Position numbers and translations under genes: made by a program. From assembly GCF_963675165.1 (NCBI RefSeq), contig NC_087391.1, positions 1 to 64,000 of the forward strand: DNA of 64,000 nt, in the 5' to 3' direction. The notes under the pieces are model-generated. The model was not told where the DNA came from. It made no database searches and saw only the letters and a list, made by a program, of their open reading frames with translations. Source of the DNA: Halichondria panicea (taxonomy: Eukaryota > Porifera > Demospongiae > Suberitida > Halichondriidae). Shown in pieces: positions 38,028-49,839 of this stretch. The number at the start of each line of letters is the position of its first letter. Within the stretch, counting starts at the first letter, position 1.

Positions 38028-40262
38028 CTATTGGTTTGGCAGGGATGTGCTCATAGTGTACTGTGTGTATGGTGTGCTATAATCAGAGTCAGTGAGTGTT
38101 CCCGCCCCCTTGTTCATTAGTCCATCAACGCCATTATCACCATACAGCGGGTTGTCAAACTCTCTCTCATCGTCTATAGCAACGTCCATAGCAATAGCAA
38201 CAGAGATGATTCCATTAGGTCGTGTCTCAGTGGCAGCATACACTGGGTTATCTCCGAGGGGGGTAACAATGGTGGGGGGTCTCAGGGTCAGGGGGGCAAC
38301 AGGTGTGGGGGGTCCCAGGAACTTGACGGTACCTTCTAGATCTGGAGGAAACAAGAGTCGTGGTGCTCAAAAAATTGAGCAGACACAATTATTAAGTTTT
38401 TGAAGCATGTACCGCAAACATTACACGAATTTTCGCATGCACGCAGGATGCAAAATTAAATCTGCAAAAACTATGGCGCTCCATTTGTTTCATTATTCAA
38501 TAGTGAAAAATATTGTCAATGGCGAAATATGTTGACAATGATGTAATGTGATTGTCAATACTTGGGTTACCTATTGTCAATGATTATCCGATCATTGTCA
38601 ATAACTATCGTCATGTTTGTCAATAATTGTTGGAATTATTGTCAATAATTATCATCATTATTGTCAATGATTGCTCAATTTTATTGTCAATAATTATCAT
38701 CATTTATTGTCAATGATTGTTCAAAGTATTGCCAGTAGAACCTCGATTATCCGGACACCTTGGTTCCAGAAGCAGGCCGGATAAGTGAATATGCCGGATA
38801 ATCGAATAGATAAACCACGCCTTGATCCACCCACTTTATTGATAAACAGCAGTGCCACATGGTTGTCTGCGCATGCGCAGAAGATAAGCAGGCATGTCTC
38901 CATGGTAACAGCTGCAACGCGCATGCGCGTTTGAGGGACACGCCCATTTTCTGATCTGATAACAAGAAAACTGCTTAGCCGGATAATCGAGGTTCCGGAT
39001 AATGGAGGGCCGGATAATCGAGGTTCTACTGTACCCTCATACCCATACCCTTGACTACTACACGGTGTTAGGAACACTGTTAGCTATCAAAACAGCTATA
39101 GGTCCATTTTGAACACCGAGGTAATTGTCTTTTCTTTGAGGAAGCCAATCTCCATATACACAGCACATATCATATCTCACCGTAATCTGTTAATCTCCTC
39201 GTCAGTATCTTATAGGCTACGATTAGAGCCACGGTTGCTATGGCAATCAGAGCGACAATAGTGATAGCTCCTAGTATACCTCCCACCACAGCACCGTCAC
39301 TAGGTGGAGGGTGTGTGGGCGTGTGGAGTGTGGGAGGGGCTATGAGAGCTGTGGGAGGGGCTACAGTGGGAGAAGTGGGGACCAATAATCAAACTATTGT
39401 ACAACATTACACTTATAGTATTAGTGCATGCATGGGGGGAAAAGGGAGATAGGGTAGGATGTTTACCTGTCCCTCTCTGAGTGCAAAGGTCAGAGGTCCC
39501 GGGGTCACATGACATGCAGTTAGGGAGGCTGTAACTGTCCGTACAGATCAAATCAAAGCTCAGCTCAATCTCAGCAATCCCAAACCTTCCTTGGAACACT
39601 TGTGGCTCTAGCCTCTGACCACCATCAATGTTTAGATCAATAGCAAAGGAATCAATATCTTTACTACCAACTCCCACTCCATCTGGCATACCACTGTCTT
39701 TAGCCATCAGGTAAAACTGAAAACCCTGTAGAAAAAGTATTGTACATAGTTGAAATAGTAATCGCATGCTTGCTCTCATAATTGGAATTGTTCTAGTAGT
39801 TAAAGTTGATTGTACCTGCTGCATATTCTTACCGTCCAGATAGGTCCAGAGTATAAGAATGGGTTCTCACTCCCTAGTACAGTGTCCCCAATATCCAGTA
39901 ACATGTCAGTATTGCGACTAAAGAACGCTGTGACATTATTAACTGGACATCGTATTCCCATCTCTCCCAATGACCTCAGACAGTATATGAAGAAAGTATC
40001 ACACAGCTCATCTCCGCTGCACACTCCAGTGTTGGTCTGGTTGTCACAGCAACCATATATGGGGTTGACGAGGGAACGAGTACAAGTGGCACATCTACTG
40101 TCTGCATTCAGATAAGAGTGTACCCTGACCCTCAGCTCATAGTCACCCACCACAGCACACACCTGGGAGGAGGGATGGAGGTCACCCTCACTAGCTGCAT
40201 TACATGGACTCTAGCTAGCAACTCACCATGCAGAGAAATGGCAGTAGCTTGAAACACATCAT
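38028..40262 (-). CDS. MNNL receptor B (Notch-ligand-like, no EGF)
   Basis: Five exons (40227-40262, 39833-40162, 39467-39725, 39181-39339, 38028-38341) give 365 aa. Signal peptide MMCFKLLPFLCM, MNNL-like domain (YELRVRVHSYLNADSRC, GCCDNQTNTGVC, LCDTFFIYCLRS, ENPFLYSGPIWTGFQFYLMA), then a short segment ending FDLICTDSYSLPNCMSC. It has the beginning of a DSL module but no complete DSL and no EGF repeats. Membrane helix VVGGILGAITIVALIAIATV; tail with GDNPVYAATE, EFDNPLYGDN and a C-terminal SDYSTPYTQYTM. The acceptor of exon 4 is ambiguous because APPT-coding sequence is repeated at the junction (start 39339 or about 24 nt further upstream, both in frame). The gap to gene A contains a pogo-type MITE in intron 4 and ATTGTCAAT repeats. 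Confidence 0.82.
38480..38730. repeat. ATTGTCAATRATT short tandem repeats
   Basis: About a dozen irregularly spaced copies of ATTGTCAAT followed by AATTATCATC or GATTG, in intron 4 of receptor gene B, immediately next to the pogo-type MITE. Some are in inverted order (GTTGACAATG). Confidence 0.8.
38733..39031. mobile_element. pogo/Tigger-type MITE
   Basis: 299-bp element with perfect 22-bp terminal inverted repeats CAGTAGAACCTCGATTATCC GG / CCGGATAATCGAGGTTCTACTG. CAGT-starting termini with CCTCGATTATCCGG are characteristic of Tigger/pogo-class elements in animals. The right end carries extra internal copies of GCCGGATAATCGAGGTT. It lies in intron 4 of receptor gene B and has no coding capacity. 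The TA target duplication is visible on the right (TA after CTACTG) but not on the left. Confidence 0.85.
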
Positions 40263-40575
40263 CTCAGTGTTGACCAGTCTTGCAAACTACAGCTATAGAC
40301 TAGCTATCTATTGATGTGTGCTCCATGCCTGCACTTATACCAGTGAAGCATTACAACACAGGAAGAGCCTGCACAGTCCTGCCCAAGCTACTCCTTATTA
40401 GAGCAACACAAAGTCATAACAAACACCCACTTGTAACTAACTTCATTAATTGGGCGTACAGTAAATATGTACCTAACAATTAATATCCAGAGGCCATTGA
40501 TTACCTCATAGAAGCAGTAATTAAGTGAATACAAAATAAAACTTACCAAATAAAAAGAAATGTGTACAGTTAAAG

Positions 40576-42336
40576 TCATTGCCTCATGTTGACATCATCA
40601 TAGATATCACTAGTGTGTCCCAGTCCATCCTCACGCTCAGCAATGGTTGCATAGCTACTACTCGTGAGTCTCTCATCCACACTCTCATACACCGGGGGGA
40701 GGGGCTCTGACATATCGTACAGAGGGTTGTCAAACTCATGCTCTTGTAGCGAGGAGGAGGGTGGGCCAGTAGGGAGGGTGTTGGGTTGAGGCTTGGTCTC
40801 ACACACACCGTACACTGGGTTGTCCATATTATTGTCATTATCAACTGTTCCTCCTCCACCAACTGCAGGGAGAGCAAGTTATTGTACAGTACACACACAC
40901 ACTGAGAGATAGACCTACAGTTGTATTTAGATGAATCTTGCTTGTTCTTGAGGATAATGAATATGACAATGACCACCACTAGCACTGCAGTCAGTACAAT
41001 GCCCACTAGTCCCCCCACCACACCACCAGCTATAGCAGCTGTTGCACCATCTGATCTAGCCTCTGTAGTAGGAAATATATATATATAGCATTAGGGATTC
41101 AATGAATCTAATTACGCATATTTCCCCCACTGGTTGGAATGATAAGGAAGTGTTTACCTTGTGTGCACATCCCTCCAGTGAAGCCAGACACACACTCACA
41201 ACTGAAGGAGTTGACACCATCCACACACACACCATTTCCACTGCAGTTCCTATTCTCACAATCATCAATGTCAGTCTCACAATCAGCACCAGTGTAGCCA
41301 GGTTCACAGACACAGGAGTAAGAGTTCAACTCATCCATACACTGTTCATTCTCGTTGCAGTTAATGTTCAAACCTTCACATTCATTGATCTCTGTCTCAC
41401 AAAGCTCTCCAGTATAGCCTGGAGTACAGTTACAGAGGAAGCTACCGGGACCATCCACACACACACCACTCCCACTGCAGTCTACATCAGCACACTCGTC
41501 AATCTCTGTCTCACAAAACTGTCCAGTGTATCCATGGTTACAAGCACAGGTTCCTGATCCCTCACCGTCCACACAGCTGCCTTGGTTACAGTCTATAGGC
41601 TCTGACAGACATTCATCGAGAGTCTCACACAACACTCCATAGTAATACTGGCCACACTCCACTCTGAAGCTCATGTTGAGGTTACCATAGCCATGTATTC
41701 CAGGGTAGTTGAATGGTGGGCTAAGGGCAGCACCAGCAGTAATGTTGGGATGCTCTCTCCAGCGATCAACCAGTTGAATGGGAAAAGTACCATCGTTATC
41801 ATGGACTTCTATGTAGACCTGAGCACCCTGCAGTGATGAGAGAGTATAGGAGGATTAAGAAATGGACACTATTCAAATTAGCTAATTTAAAAGTTTCATA
41901 CAATGTTGATTGTCATACCTGCCATGCTGTGGTGATGCCAGTCAGCCTGAGGGGGTTGTCTAATCCCAGCCAGGTGGACCCAGTGAAGTCAATGGGAGCA
42001 TCATCCCTGTTGATCTGTGAGGTCATCAGATCACTCATGCAAGAGCTGGTTCCATCAGCTGAGTCATCCAGTGTCTTCACACAGAATGTGAATATGTTGT
42101 CACATCTTCGATTAGTAGTACTGCACACACCAGCTTGGCGACTACCATCACAGCAGTTGCTGGGACCACGTCTTTGACCAGTGTTGGTAGGGTTGGTGTA
42201 GTTGTAGATCCTCACAATGATATCATAGTCTCCATGCACACACAGCTGCAGCTACAAGCATCACACACCATCCTGTTATACACACTGAGCTTACCATCAG
42301 TAGGAGAAGAAGTGATCCCTGCAATAGCAGACCCAT
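40576..42336 (-). CDS. MNNL/DSL receptor C with four EGF repeats
   Basis: Five exons (42295-42336, 41919-42245, 41158-41827, 40919-41062, 40576-40862) give 489 aa. Signal peptide, MNNL domain (YDIIVRIYNYTNPTNTG, NCCDGSRQAGVC, RCDNIFTFCVKT, DNPLRLTGITTAWQGAQVYI), then MSFRVECGQYYYGVLCET, which has the C-x3-YYYG-x2-C pattern that opens DSL domains. Four calcium-binding-type EGF repeats follow (each beginning DECA/DIDDC-like, with NGVCVDG and CEPGYTGADC). Membrane exon starts EARSDGATAAIAGGVVGGLV. Tail: MDNPVYGVCE, EFDNPLYDMSE, PPVYESVDE, SYATIAERED, DIYDDVNMRQ. Tail and membrane exons are close paralogs of receptor E. It is the member closest to a Delta-type architecture in this array. Confidence 0.87.
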
Positions 42337-42498
42337 CACACACACACACACGTACCTCTATAGCTTCTCTAGCTAGCTAAGCAGTCAAAGTACACTGTGC
42401 GTGGGTGTACATAAGGGGGAGGGGCTTGTTGTCACTGAATGTGGTAAAAATCCAAAGGGGGAGGGGCTTGTGAATGGAATGCAATAATAGTACACAAA

Positions 42499-44523
42499 TC
42501 AAGAATGTACAACACTGAGTTTGTTCTGAACACTATTCTGCACATAGTCATACACAGGTGCTACTGGAGTCACATAGTCTGATACTGCAGTATAAAGTAC
42601 GTCCTCAAAATCTGCATCTCCATAAATTGGATTGATCAGTTCTGCATCATTGAGTGATCCCTGGCTGCCATATATGGGGTTGTCAAACTCTGCAGTTTCT
42701 GAAGTGATGCTATTTGTTCTATTAGTCCTGTTCTCAGTAATCCCATACACTGGGTTGTCTCCAGGGATATAGGAAATGGTGTCTCCTGTGGAGAACAACA
42801 CCGTAATTATAGTAAATCCTTTTATGAGCTACTGAAACATGTGTCAGTACTCAGATCTTGTTGCAAAGTAAACCACAGCAGGTAACTAGGTCAACATTGT
42901 GTGTAGCTACTTCCATGTTAGGTACACAAACAGCTTACCTTGCGAGTGAGTGTCTTGACTGGTCTTCCCCTGATCATGAGCTCTCCTCCACACACACACC
43001 ACCACCACCACTAACAGGAGCACGAGTATCAGCATCACTAGGAGACCCCCCACCACTCCTCCTATTAGAGCACTACCCAACGCTGCAGGAGCTATACAGA
43101 GTACATAATTAAATTTTTTATTATTTACAATACCTGCAGTGATGCTGCACATCTCTCCAGTGAAGCCAGACACACACTCACAACTGAAGGAGTTGACACC
43201 ATCCACACACACACCATTTCCACTGCAGTTCCTATTCTCACAATCATCAATGTCAGTCTCACAATCAGCACCAGTGTAGCCAGGTTCACAGTCACACAGG
43301 AACATGTTCACCATGTCAACACAACCACCATTTCCACTGCAGTTTATACCATCACATTCATCAATGTCAGTCTGGCAAATGGTGTCAGTGTAACCAGGGA
43401 AACAATCACAATCAAAGCCGTTAACTCTGTCAGTACAGTTTCCTTGTCCACTGCAGTTTAGGATCACACAATCATCAATGTCAGTCTCACATCTCTGTCC
43501 AGTGTAGCCAGGATCACATGAGCAGGTGAAGGTGGCTATTCCATGAGAGCAGTTACCATGGCCACTGCACACACTCTCCATTAGCAAGCACTCATCAATA
43601 TCACCCTCACAATCAGCACCAGTGTAGCCAGCCTCACAGACACAGGTGTAGGAATCAACGCCATTATTACATGTTCCTCTGTCATTGCAATTTCTGTTGA
43701 AGCAAAAGTTTTGACTCTCACAGTTTGCACCAGCGTAGCGAGGGTCACAGTCGCAAGTGGAACTAGTAAATCCATTCACACACGTTCCTCTGTCACTGCA
43801 TGTGACAGCATTGGACTCACAATGATTGAATATCTCACAACTGCTTCCAGAGTAGAATGGAGCACATAACACAGTAAGACTAACAGAGATGGAAGGACTG
43901 GCACTTGGTGAGGTAGGTAGTGTGGTTGGCAATCCCACTGAGAGACTCGGATCAAGTCGATACATTGCTATGTTATCAAAAGTTAATGGTGGATAGCCAT
44001 CAAAATCATTCACTTGTATGTAAAGCTGATGAGCTCCCTGCAATAAACAAGAGATGGTATGTAAATGGAAGTGTACTAACACAATAATCACTACCTCCCA
44101 GGATGTTGTTAGTCCAGTCAGATTGAATGGATTAGGGAGTCCTAGTACAGTAGGTTCTGAGAAATCAATGGTTGCCCCATTTTGAGCAGTCCTGGGACTG
44201 ATTGCAAAAAATCCGGGAGCAGTATTGGGACACACTACAGCAGTACTGGCACGTGGCATCAGGCAGTAGATAAAAAAGGTGTCACAACGCTCCCCTCCAC
44301 TACATGGTCCATTGCCTGGTTCAGAATCACAACATCGATCAACAGAGCGTGTGTTGGATGGATGACTATAGGAGAGCATCTCCACTTGTACCACATAGTC
44401 TGCAAACACCAGCACACTGAGCTGCAAGCATTGGGACTCTCAACTGCAGCTACTGACTATTATACCACTCACCTTCCCCAGCCATACACACAGGCAGCTC
44501 ATACACACCACAAGGAGTCTCAT
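42499..44523 (-). CDS. MNNL receptor D with EGF repeats
   Basis: Five exons (44473-44523, 44095-44421, 43134-44037, 42939-43091, 42499-42785) give 573 aa. Signal peptide MRLLVVCMSCLCVWLGK; MNNL domain (YVVQVEMLSYSHPSNTRS, RCCDSEPGNGPC, RCDTFFIYCLMPRA, NPFNLTGLTTSWEGAHQLYI). LTVLCAPFYSGSSCEIFNHC is a degenerate DSL opening that runs straight into about seven EGF repeats (DIDDC, NGGCVDMVN, CDCEPGYTGADC). Membrane helix GGVVGGLLVMLILVLLLVVV then basic stop-transfer CVWRRAHDQGK. The tail has three clean motifs: GDNPVYGITE, EFDNPIYGSQ and LINPIYGDA. Ectodomain is nearly the same as that of receptor E, but membrane and tail exons differ. Confidence 0.88.
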
Positions 44524-44551
44524 TCTCAGCAGATCTCAGCATGCAGTACTG

Positions 44552-44578
44552 TATTACTAGATGTTTTGTGAGCATCAA
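44552..44578. mobile_element. Remnant of TA-type MITE left end
   Basis: TATTACTAGATGTTTTGTGA followed by GCATCAA matches the left end of the MITE at 26159 with few changes. The right end was not found. Confidence 0.6.
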
Positions 44579-44896
44579 TAGCTAGTATATTGTTTGATAT
44601 GTTAACAGCTAGATGAGAGATATTGATGACTCGGCTAGTACTGCATTCCATCAACACTATGTGTAAGTGCTTGGAAACCTCACAAAGGAAGGAAAACAAA
44701 ATATACAGGATGTTCTTCCATGCATGACCTGTAGCCTTTCTTATAGAAGACACATTCCATTGGTAATCACCCGTAGCTAGCTACATGACCACACCACTCA
44801 AACTTTAAGCGACCAACCTATAGGTAAAATTATAGCTAGATCTACAGCAATTGTGAATACGGGCAAACAGTAATAATATAGCACATAATAATAAAG

Positions 44897-46959
44897 TCAT
44901 TGCCTCATGCTGACATCATCATAGATACCACTAGTGTGTCTCAGTCCATCCTCACGCTCACCAATGGTGGCATAGCTAACATTCACACTAATCATGAGTT
45001 TCTCATCCACACTCTCATCCACACTCGGGGGGAGGGGCTCCGACACATTACACAGTGGGTAGTCATACTCTTGTAGAGACTCAGAGGAGGGGGATGGGGC
45101 AGTAGTGAGGGTGTTGGGTTGAGCCATCTCACACACACCGTACACCACGTTGTTCTGACATGGTATGTCGTTGGAGGTGGGTGTGGCAGTAGGGAGGGTG
45201 TTGGTTTGAGGTTGAGCTGTGTTCATCTCACACACACCATACACCACGTTGTTCTGACATGGTATGTCTGTTCCTCCTCCACTAACTGCAGGGAGAGCAT
45301 CACAGTACACACACACACACACTGAGAGATAGACCTACCGTATTGTGATGACTTCTTATTTTTGAGGATAATCACTATGAGAACAGCTATGACAGCAACC
45401 AGTACAACGCCCACTAGTCCCCCCACCACACCACCAGCTATAGCAGCTGTTGCACCATCTGATCTAGCCTCTAGTATAGAAAGCAAACATGATGAAATAC
45501 TTAACAGCATTCACAATGAAACTAAGATAAGCAACAGGAGGTGTATACATTGTTGTCATAGCAAGTCAGTGTTTACCTTGTGTGCACATCTCTCCAGTGA
45601 AGCCAGACACACACTCACAACTGAAGGAGTTGACACCATCCACACACACACCATTTCCACTGCAGTTCCTATTCTCACAATCATCAATGTTAGTCTCACA
45701 ATCAGCACCAGTGTAGCCAGGTTCACAGTCACACAGGAACATGTTCACCATGTCAACACAACCACCATTTCCACTGCAGTTTATTCCATCACATTCATCA
45801 ATGTCAGTCTGGCAAATGGTATCAGTGTAACCAGGGAAACAATCACAATCAAAGCCGTTAACTCTGTCAGTACAGTTTCCTTGTCCACTGCAGTTTAGGA
45901 TCACACAATCATCAATGTCAGTCTCACATCTCTGTCCAGTGTAGCCAGGATCACATGAGCAGGTGAAGGTGGCTATTCCTTGAGAGCAGTTACCATGGTC
46001 ACTGCACACCCTCTCCATTAGCAAGCACTCATCAATATCCACCTCACAATCAGCACCAGTGTAGCCAGCCTCACAGACACAAGAGTAGGAATCAACGTCA
46101 TTATTACACGTTCCTCTGTCATTGCAATTTCTGTTGAAGCAAAAGTTCTGACTCTCACAGTTTGCACCAGCGTAGGGAGGGTCACAGTTGCAAGTGGAAC
46201 TATTAAATCCATTCACACACGTTCCTCTGTCACTGCATGTGACAGCATTGGACTCACAATGATTCAATATATCACAACTGTTTCCAGAGTAGAATGGAGC
46301 ACATAACACAGTAATACTAACAGAGATGGAAGGCCCAGTACTTGATGACCCTGTGGTTGTCATTCCCACTGAGAGACTCAGATCAAATCGATACCTTGCA
46401 ATACTATCAAAAATTACTGATGGTGGAAGATAGTCATCAAAATCACCCACTTGAATGTAAAGCTGATGAGCTCCCTGCAATAACAAGAGATGGTATGTAA
46501 ACTGAAGTGTACTAACACAGCAATCATTACCTCCCAGGATGTTGTTAGTCCAGTCAGATTTAATGGATTAGGAAGTCCTAGTACAGTAGGTTGTGAGAAA
46601 TCAACGGTTGCCCCATTTTGAGCAGTCCTGGGACTGATTGCAAGAAATCCGGGAGCAGTATTGGGACACACTACAGCAGTACTGGCACGTGGCATCAGGC
46701 AGTAGATAAAGAAGGTTTCACAGCGCTCGCTTGATCTGCTACATGGTAAACCATTGTCTGGATCACAACATTGACCATCAGAGCGTGTGTTGGATGGATG
46801 AATGTAGGAGAGCATCTCCACTTGTACCACATAGTCTGCTGACACCAGTACACTGAGCTGCAAGCATTGGGACTCTCAACTGCAGCTACTGACTATTATA
46901 CCACTCACCTTCCCCAGCCATACACACAGGCAGCTCATACACACCACAAGGAATCTCAT
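44897..46959 (-). CDS. MNNL receptor E with EGF repeats and degraded tail motifs
   Basis: Five exons (46909-46959, 46531-46857, 45577-46474, 45339-45470, 44897-45285) give 598 aa. Signal peptide, MNNL domain and EGF set are close copies of receptor D (for example RASTAVVCPNTAPGF and NHCESNAVTCSDRGTCVNGF in both). The membrane exon (EARSDGATAAIAGGVVGGLV) and tail are copies of receptor C. Tail motifs are altered: C has MDNPVYGVCE, E has CQNNVVYGVCE in two tandem copies; C has FDNPLYDMSE, E has YDYPLCNVSE; C has PVYESVDE, E has SVDESVDE. So Asn-Pro-x-Tyr is lost at all three sites while the reading frame is intact. SYATIGERED and IYDDVSMRQ are kept. Confidence 0.87.
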
Positions 46960-47988
46960 TCTCAGCACTATATGCAATAACTTGCCAGGCTTCTAAGCTA
47001 GAGCAACTTTATAGTTTATAGTATCCTGTTTGCATGCCACATAAAGGGAAGTGAATTCTTACATCCTAAATTCAACTAATCATTACATGATCACATTCCC
47101 ACAAACCACTTAAACTACAAGCAATGCAAGCAAAAAAAAATGGAATAAAAACCATAAACACACACACATGTACACTATAGCTAGTGTCCAGTCAACAGTT
47201 TACTAGTACTAAAGTCATGTGATTCCTCCTCCTCTGAGTCAGAGGCCTCCTCCAAGTGTTCCCTAGTTACAACACTATAACCATCAGTCATGTTCTCCCT
47301 AGTGACAACACTGTATTCCTCCTCCTCTATATGCTCTCTACTGACCACACTGTACCCAGCCGGTAATGGTGGCTCTGTGACTTGAGAGTAGGAACCACTG
47401 TCTACTAGAGAATTGTTCTCCATATGTTCACGGGATATTTGACTGTATTGAGAGTGTATCGGCTCTTGTGGAGGAGGGGATGGGGTCATGTGATTGTCAT
47501 GTGATAATCCTCCTTGACTGAGTGCACCATAGAGGGAGTTGTTGAAGCCATGTCCGGACTGAGAGTTAGTGTTAGGGGAGACGGTATAGTTGGGGTTGTC
47601 CATTGGTCCAGTGCGCAGTGCGGCCACCTCAGAGTCTGTGCATGAAGGGAGACAGTATGCTACAGCACTGCTATGGCAATGAATCCCCTAACAACTACAG
47701 AATACAATGTAGGTTATAAAACACCGACACTCCATTAATAACACATATCTTAAGCTACGGGTGTTAATTACAATGCTCACCAGTGTTGCCAGTGAGCATG
47801 ACTTGTTCATCCCTCCGCTTCTTCTTGAGACAGTTTAGACACATGACCACGACTAATAGGCTCAGCACTATCACTGACACAGTCCCCAAGACTCCGCCCA
47901 CTACTGCACCCACTGTCCCGCCACTCATAACAGAACCGCTGCTCTTAACTACACCTGCAATCATAAGAAAAGTTCATTGTAACACTGG

Positions 47989-48185
47989 CCCATAACTTTA
48001 GGTTTGGATTGTCCATAATTTTCTGAAAGCTTAAAGTAAATCAAATCAAAGTCATTTTGGGGCTGATTTGTTGAAATCAGGTCCATTTATAATTAGGAAC
48101 TGAACATACCATCTGAAAGGTTTTTCGCAAGCTTTCAGAAAATCAAAATTTCACTTTCACAAAAATTGGAATTCAAGTTTGGTAA
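47989..48185. repeat. Degenerate copy of the palindromic dispersed repeat
   Basis: CCATAACTTTAGGTTTGGAT, TTTCTGAAAGCTTAA, CATCTGAAAGGTTTTT and GGAATTCAAGTTTGG, the same order of blocks as in the SNX and ACSS1 introns but shorter and diverged. It is in intron 4 of receptor gene F. Confidence 0.65.
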
Positions 48186-49558
48186 TCAAAAGCAGCCATT
48201 ATACACTCGTATTTGAAATATTACCTCGAACGTTTTCCTTTGACTGGGCAGCACCCAACACTGTCACCCCCTGCATAGCCTGTGTTGCGACCCCCTGCAT
48301 AGCCTGAGTTGTGACCCCCTGCATAGATAGTGTCATTGTCTCCTGTGAGGTTGCCTGTACAGTAGTTGATAGTTGTGTGGTGGGAGTCAATGTCAGAGGA
48401 GAAGAAAGAGGAGAAGAATCATCAGAGGAGCTCTTAAGAATGGTGGGGGGCTCTGGTGTGGCTACTATCAAAGGCTCTGTAAGTGAAGCAATAATTATAG
48501 TGATTCCCAAAGCCAGCTAACAAGTGTTAATGGCTGAAGCCAACCTATCCTGGCCTAGAGGGGAGTCAGTGTGTGTACACTGCCTCCACATAAGGTAACG
48601 CTATTAGGCAGAATGCTTGTAATAGGAACAAAAGCTAATAACTTACAAATATGTTATTCTAGGATTGTTACACGAAAGTATTGATTGTCTCACAGTCGAA
48701 AATAAACTCAAAACAACGCAGGTGTACAAAACTCACTTTTTGTGTGTTTGACATTCCTCACACGAGCACTGAGAGCGAGGGTCACGTCTCCACGCCCCAC
48801 ACCCCTCACAATACGAGGGGGCGGGAACTTGTTACTGGTAACCAGAGGGTCCCAATCAGCAGCCAATACATTCACTAGTTCCCTCACATCGCGATCAAAG
48901 TCAGCCACCAGCACCAGCAGCTTGAAGCCATCCTGTGCGGCAGTGCATGTTACACACTATGAGGCTCAGAACATAATCTCATAATTTATAGTGTATTTTG
49001 TCATCTACATAGTTTATTTATACTATCCAATGTCTACTTCACCTTCCACTGCTCTCCGCTGAGTGTGAGGGGATTACCGAGTCTCTTCCGTTGGTTAATC
49101 CATCTCCTCTCTCCAGGGAAGCTCACGTTGTCAGAGTCCATTGACACCAGCCCCAGATCAACAGTACTCCATCCCTCCGGACAAACTAGTCTCTCGAAGC
49201 TCCTCTCTTTTATATAAGGTCCCGTAGTAGTGTGTATTAGTCGAGGGAGGAGACAAAGAGTGAGAGCGTTGTCACAGGGATCCAGGTGACACAGAGTAGT
49301 GGAGAGGGAGTCACAGCAGCGGCCAGTGTAGAGTTGATGTGATGGGTTTTGATTAGTTGGGCGGAGCCCGACCGTCCCTGACGGGAGGTCGGGGGATACG
49401 CTTATATAGGATTTGTACTTGTGTATTATGTAATACTGCTTGGAGCATCATGAATATAATCATTTTAAGTGGGTGTTAAACGCAATATGCACCGCACTGC
49501 AACACACTGGCTGGCACTGAAAACAACATGACTTTGCTACTAAATTAAAAGAGCAAGA

Positions 49559-49804
49559 ATGGCCCAAGTGCTACAATGTTTTGGATGTGGGGATGAGCTA
49601 TCAAGGCCTGGTAACAGGAGAGCTCTTGATGGTCCAGCTGGAAAGGAAGTGTTGGACCTGTGGACAATGCTACTGGAGAATGAGGAAGAACAGATGTGTG
49701 CTGATGTCGACATTAACAGTATTGTAAATGGCAGTGATAAAAACAGATTGCCCAAAATGTGCAGGAAATGTTTCGGTAGATATAGCAGCTTTCTTGAAGC
49801 ACAG
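49559..49804 (+). pseudogene. First exon of a zinc-binding transposon protein
   Basis: 82 codons from ATG, ending at a good donor (GAAGCACAG|GTAATA). It has CFGCGDELS near the start and CRKCFGRY near the end, paired C-x2-C motifs that could bind zinc, in the style of DNA-binding heads of transposases or zinc-finger-associated domains. No following exon exists: a few bases after the donor the sequence becomes the 3' part of the helicase gene on the other strand. It is therefore an orphan exon left by an internal deletion of a larger element. Confidence 0.6.
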
Positions 49805-49839
49805 GTAATAATGAAAATAAAATTTGTAATTAGCTGAAA

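Noticed and set aside
41102-41557. 151-codon plus-strand open frame opposite receptor C
   Set aside because: Antisense shadow of the EGF-repeat exon; the minus strand has the cysteine pattern and proper splice sites.
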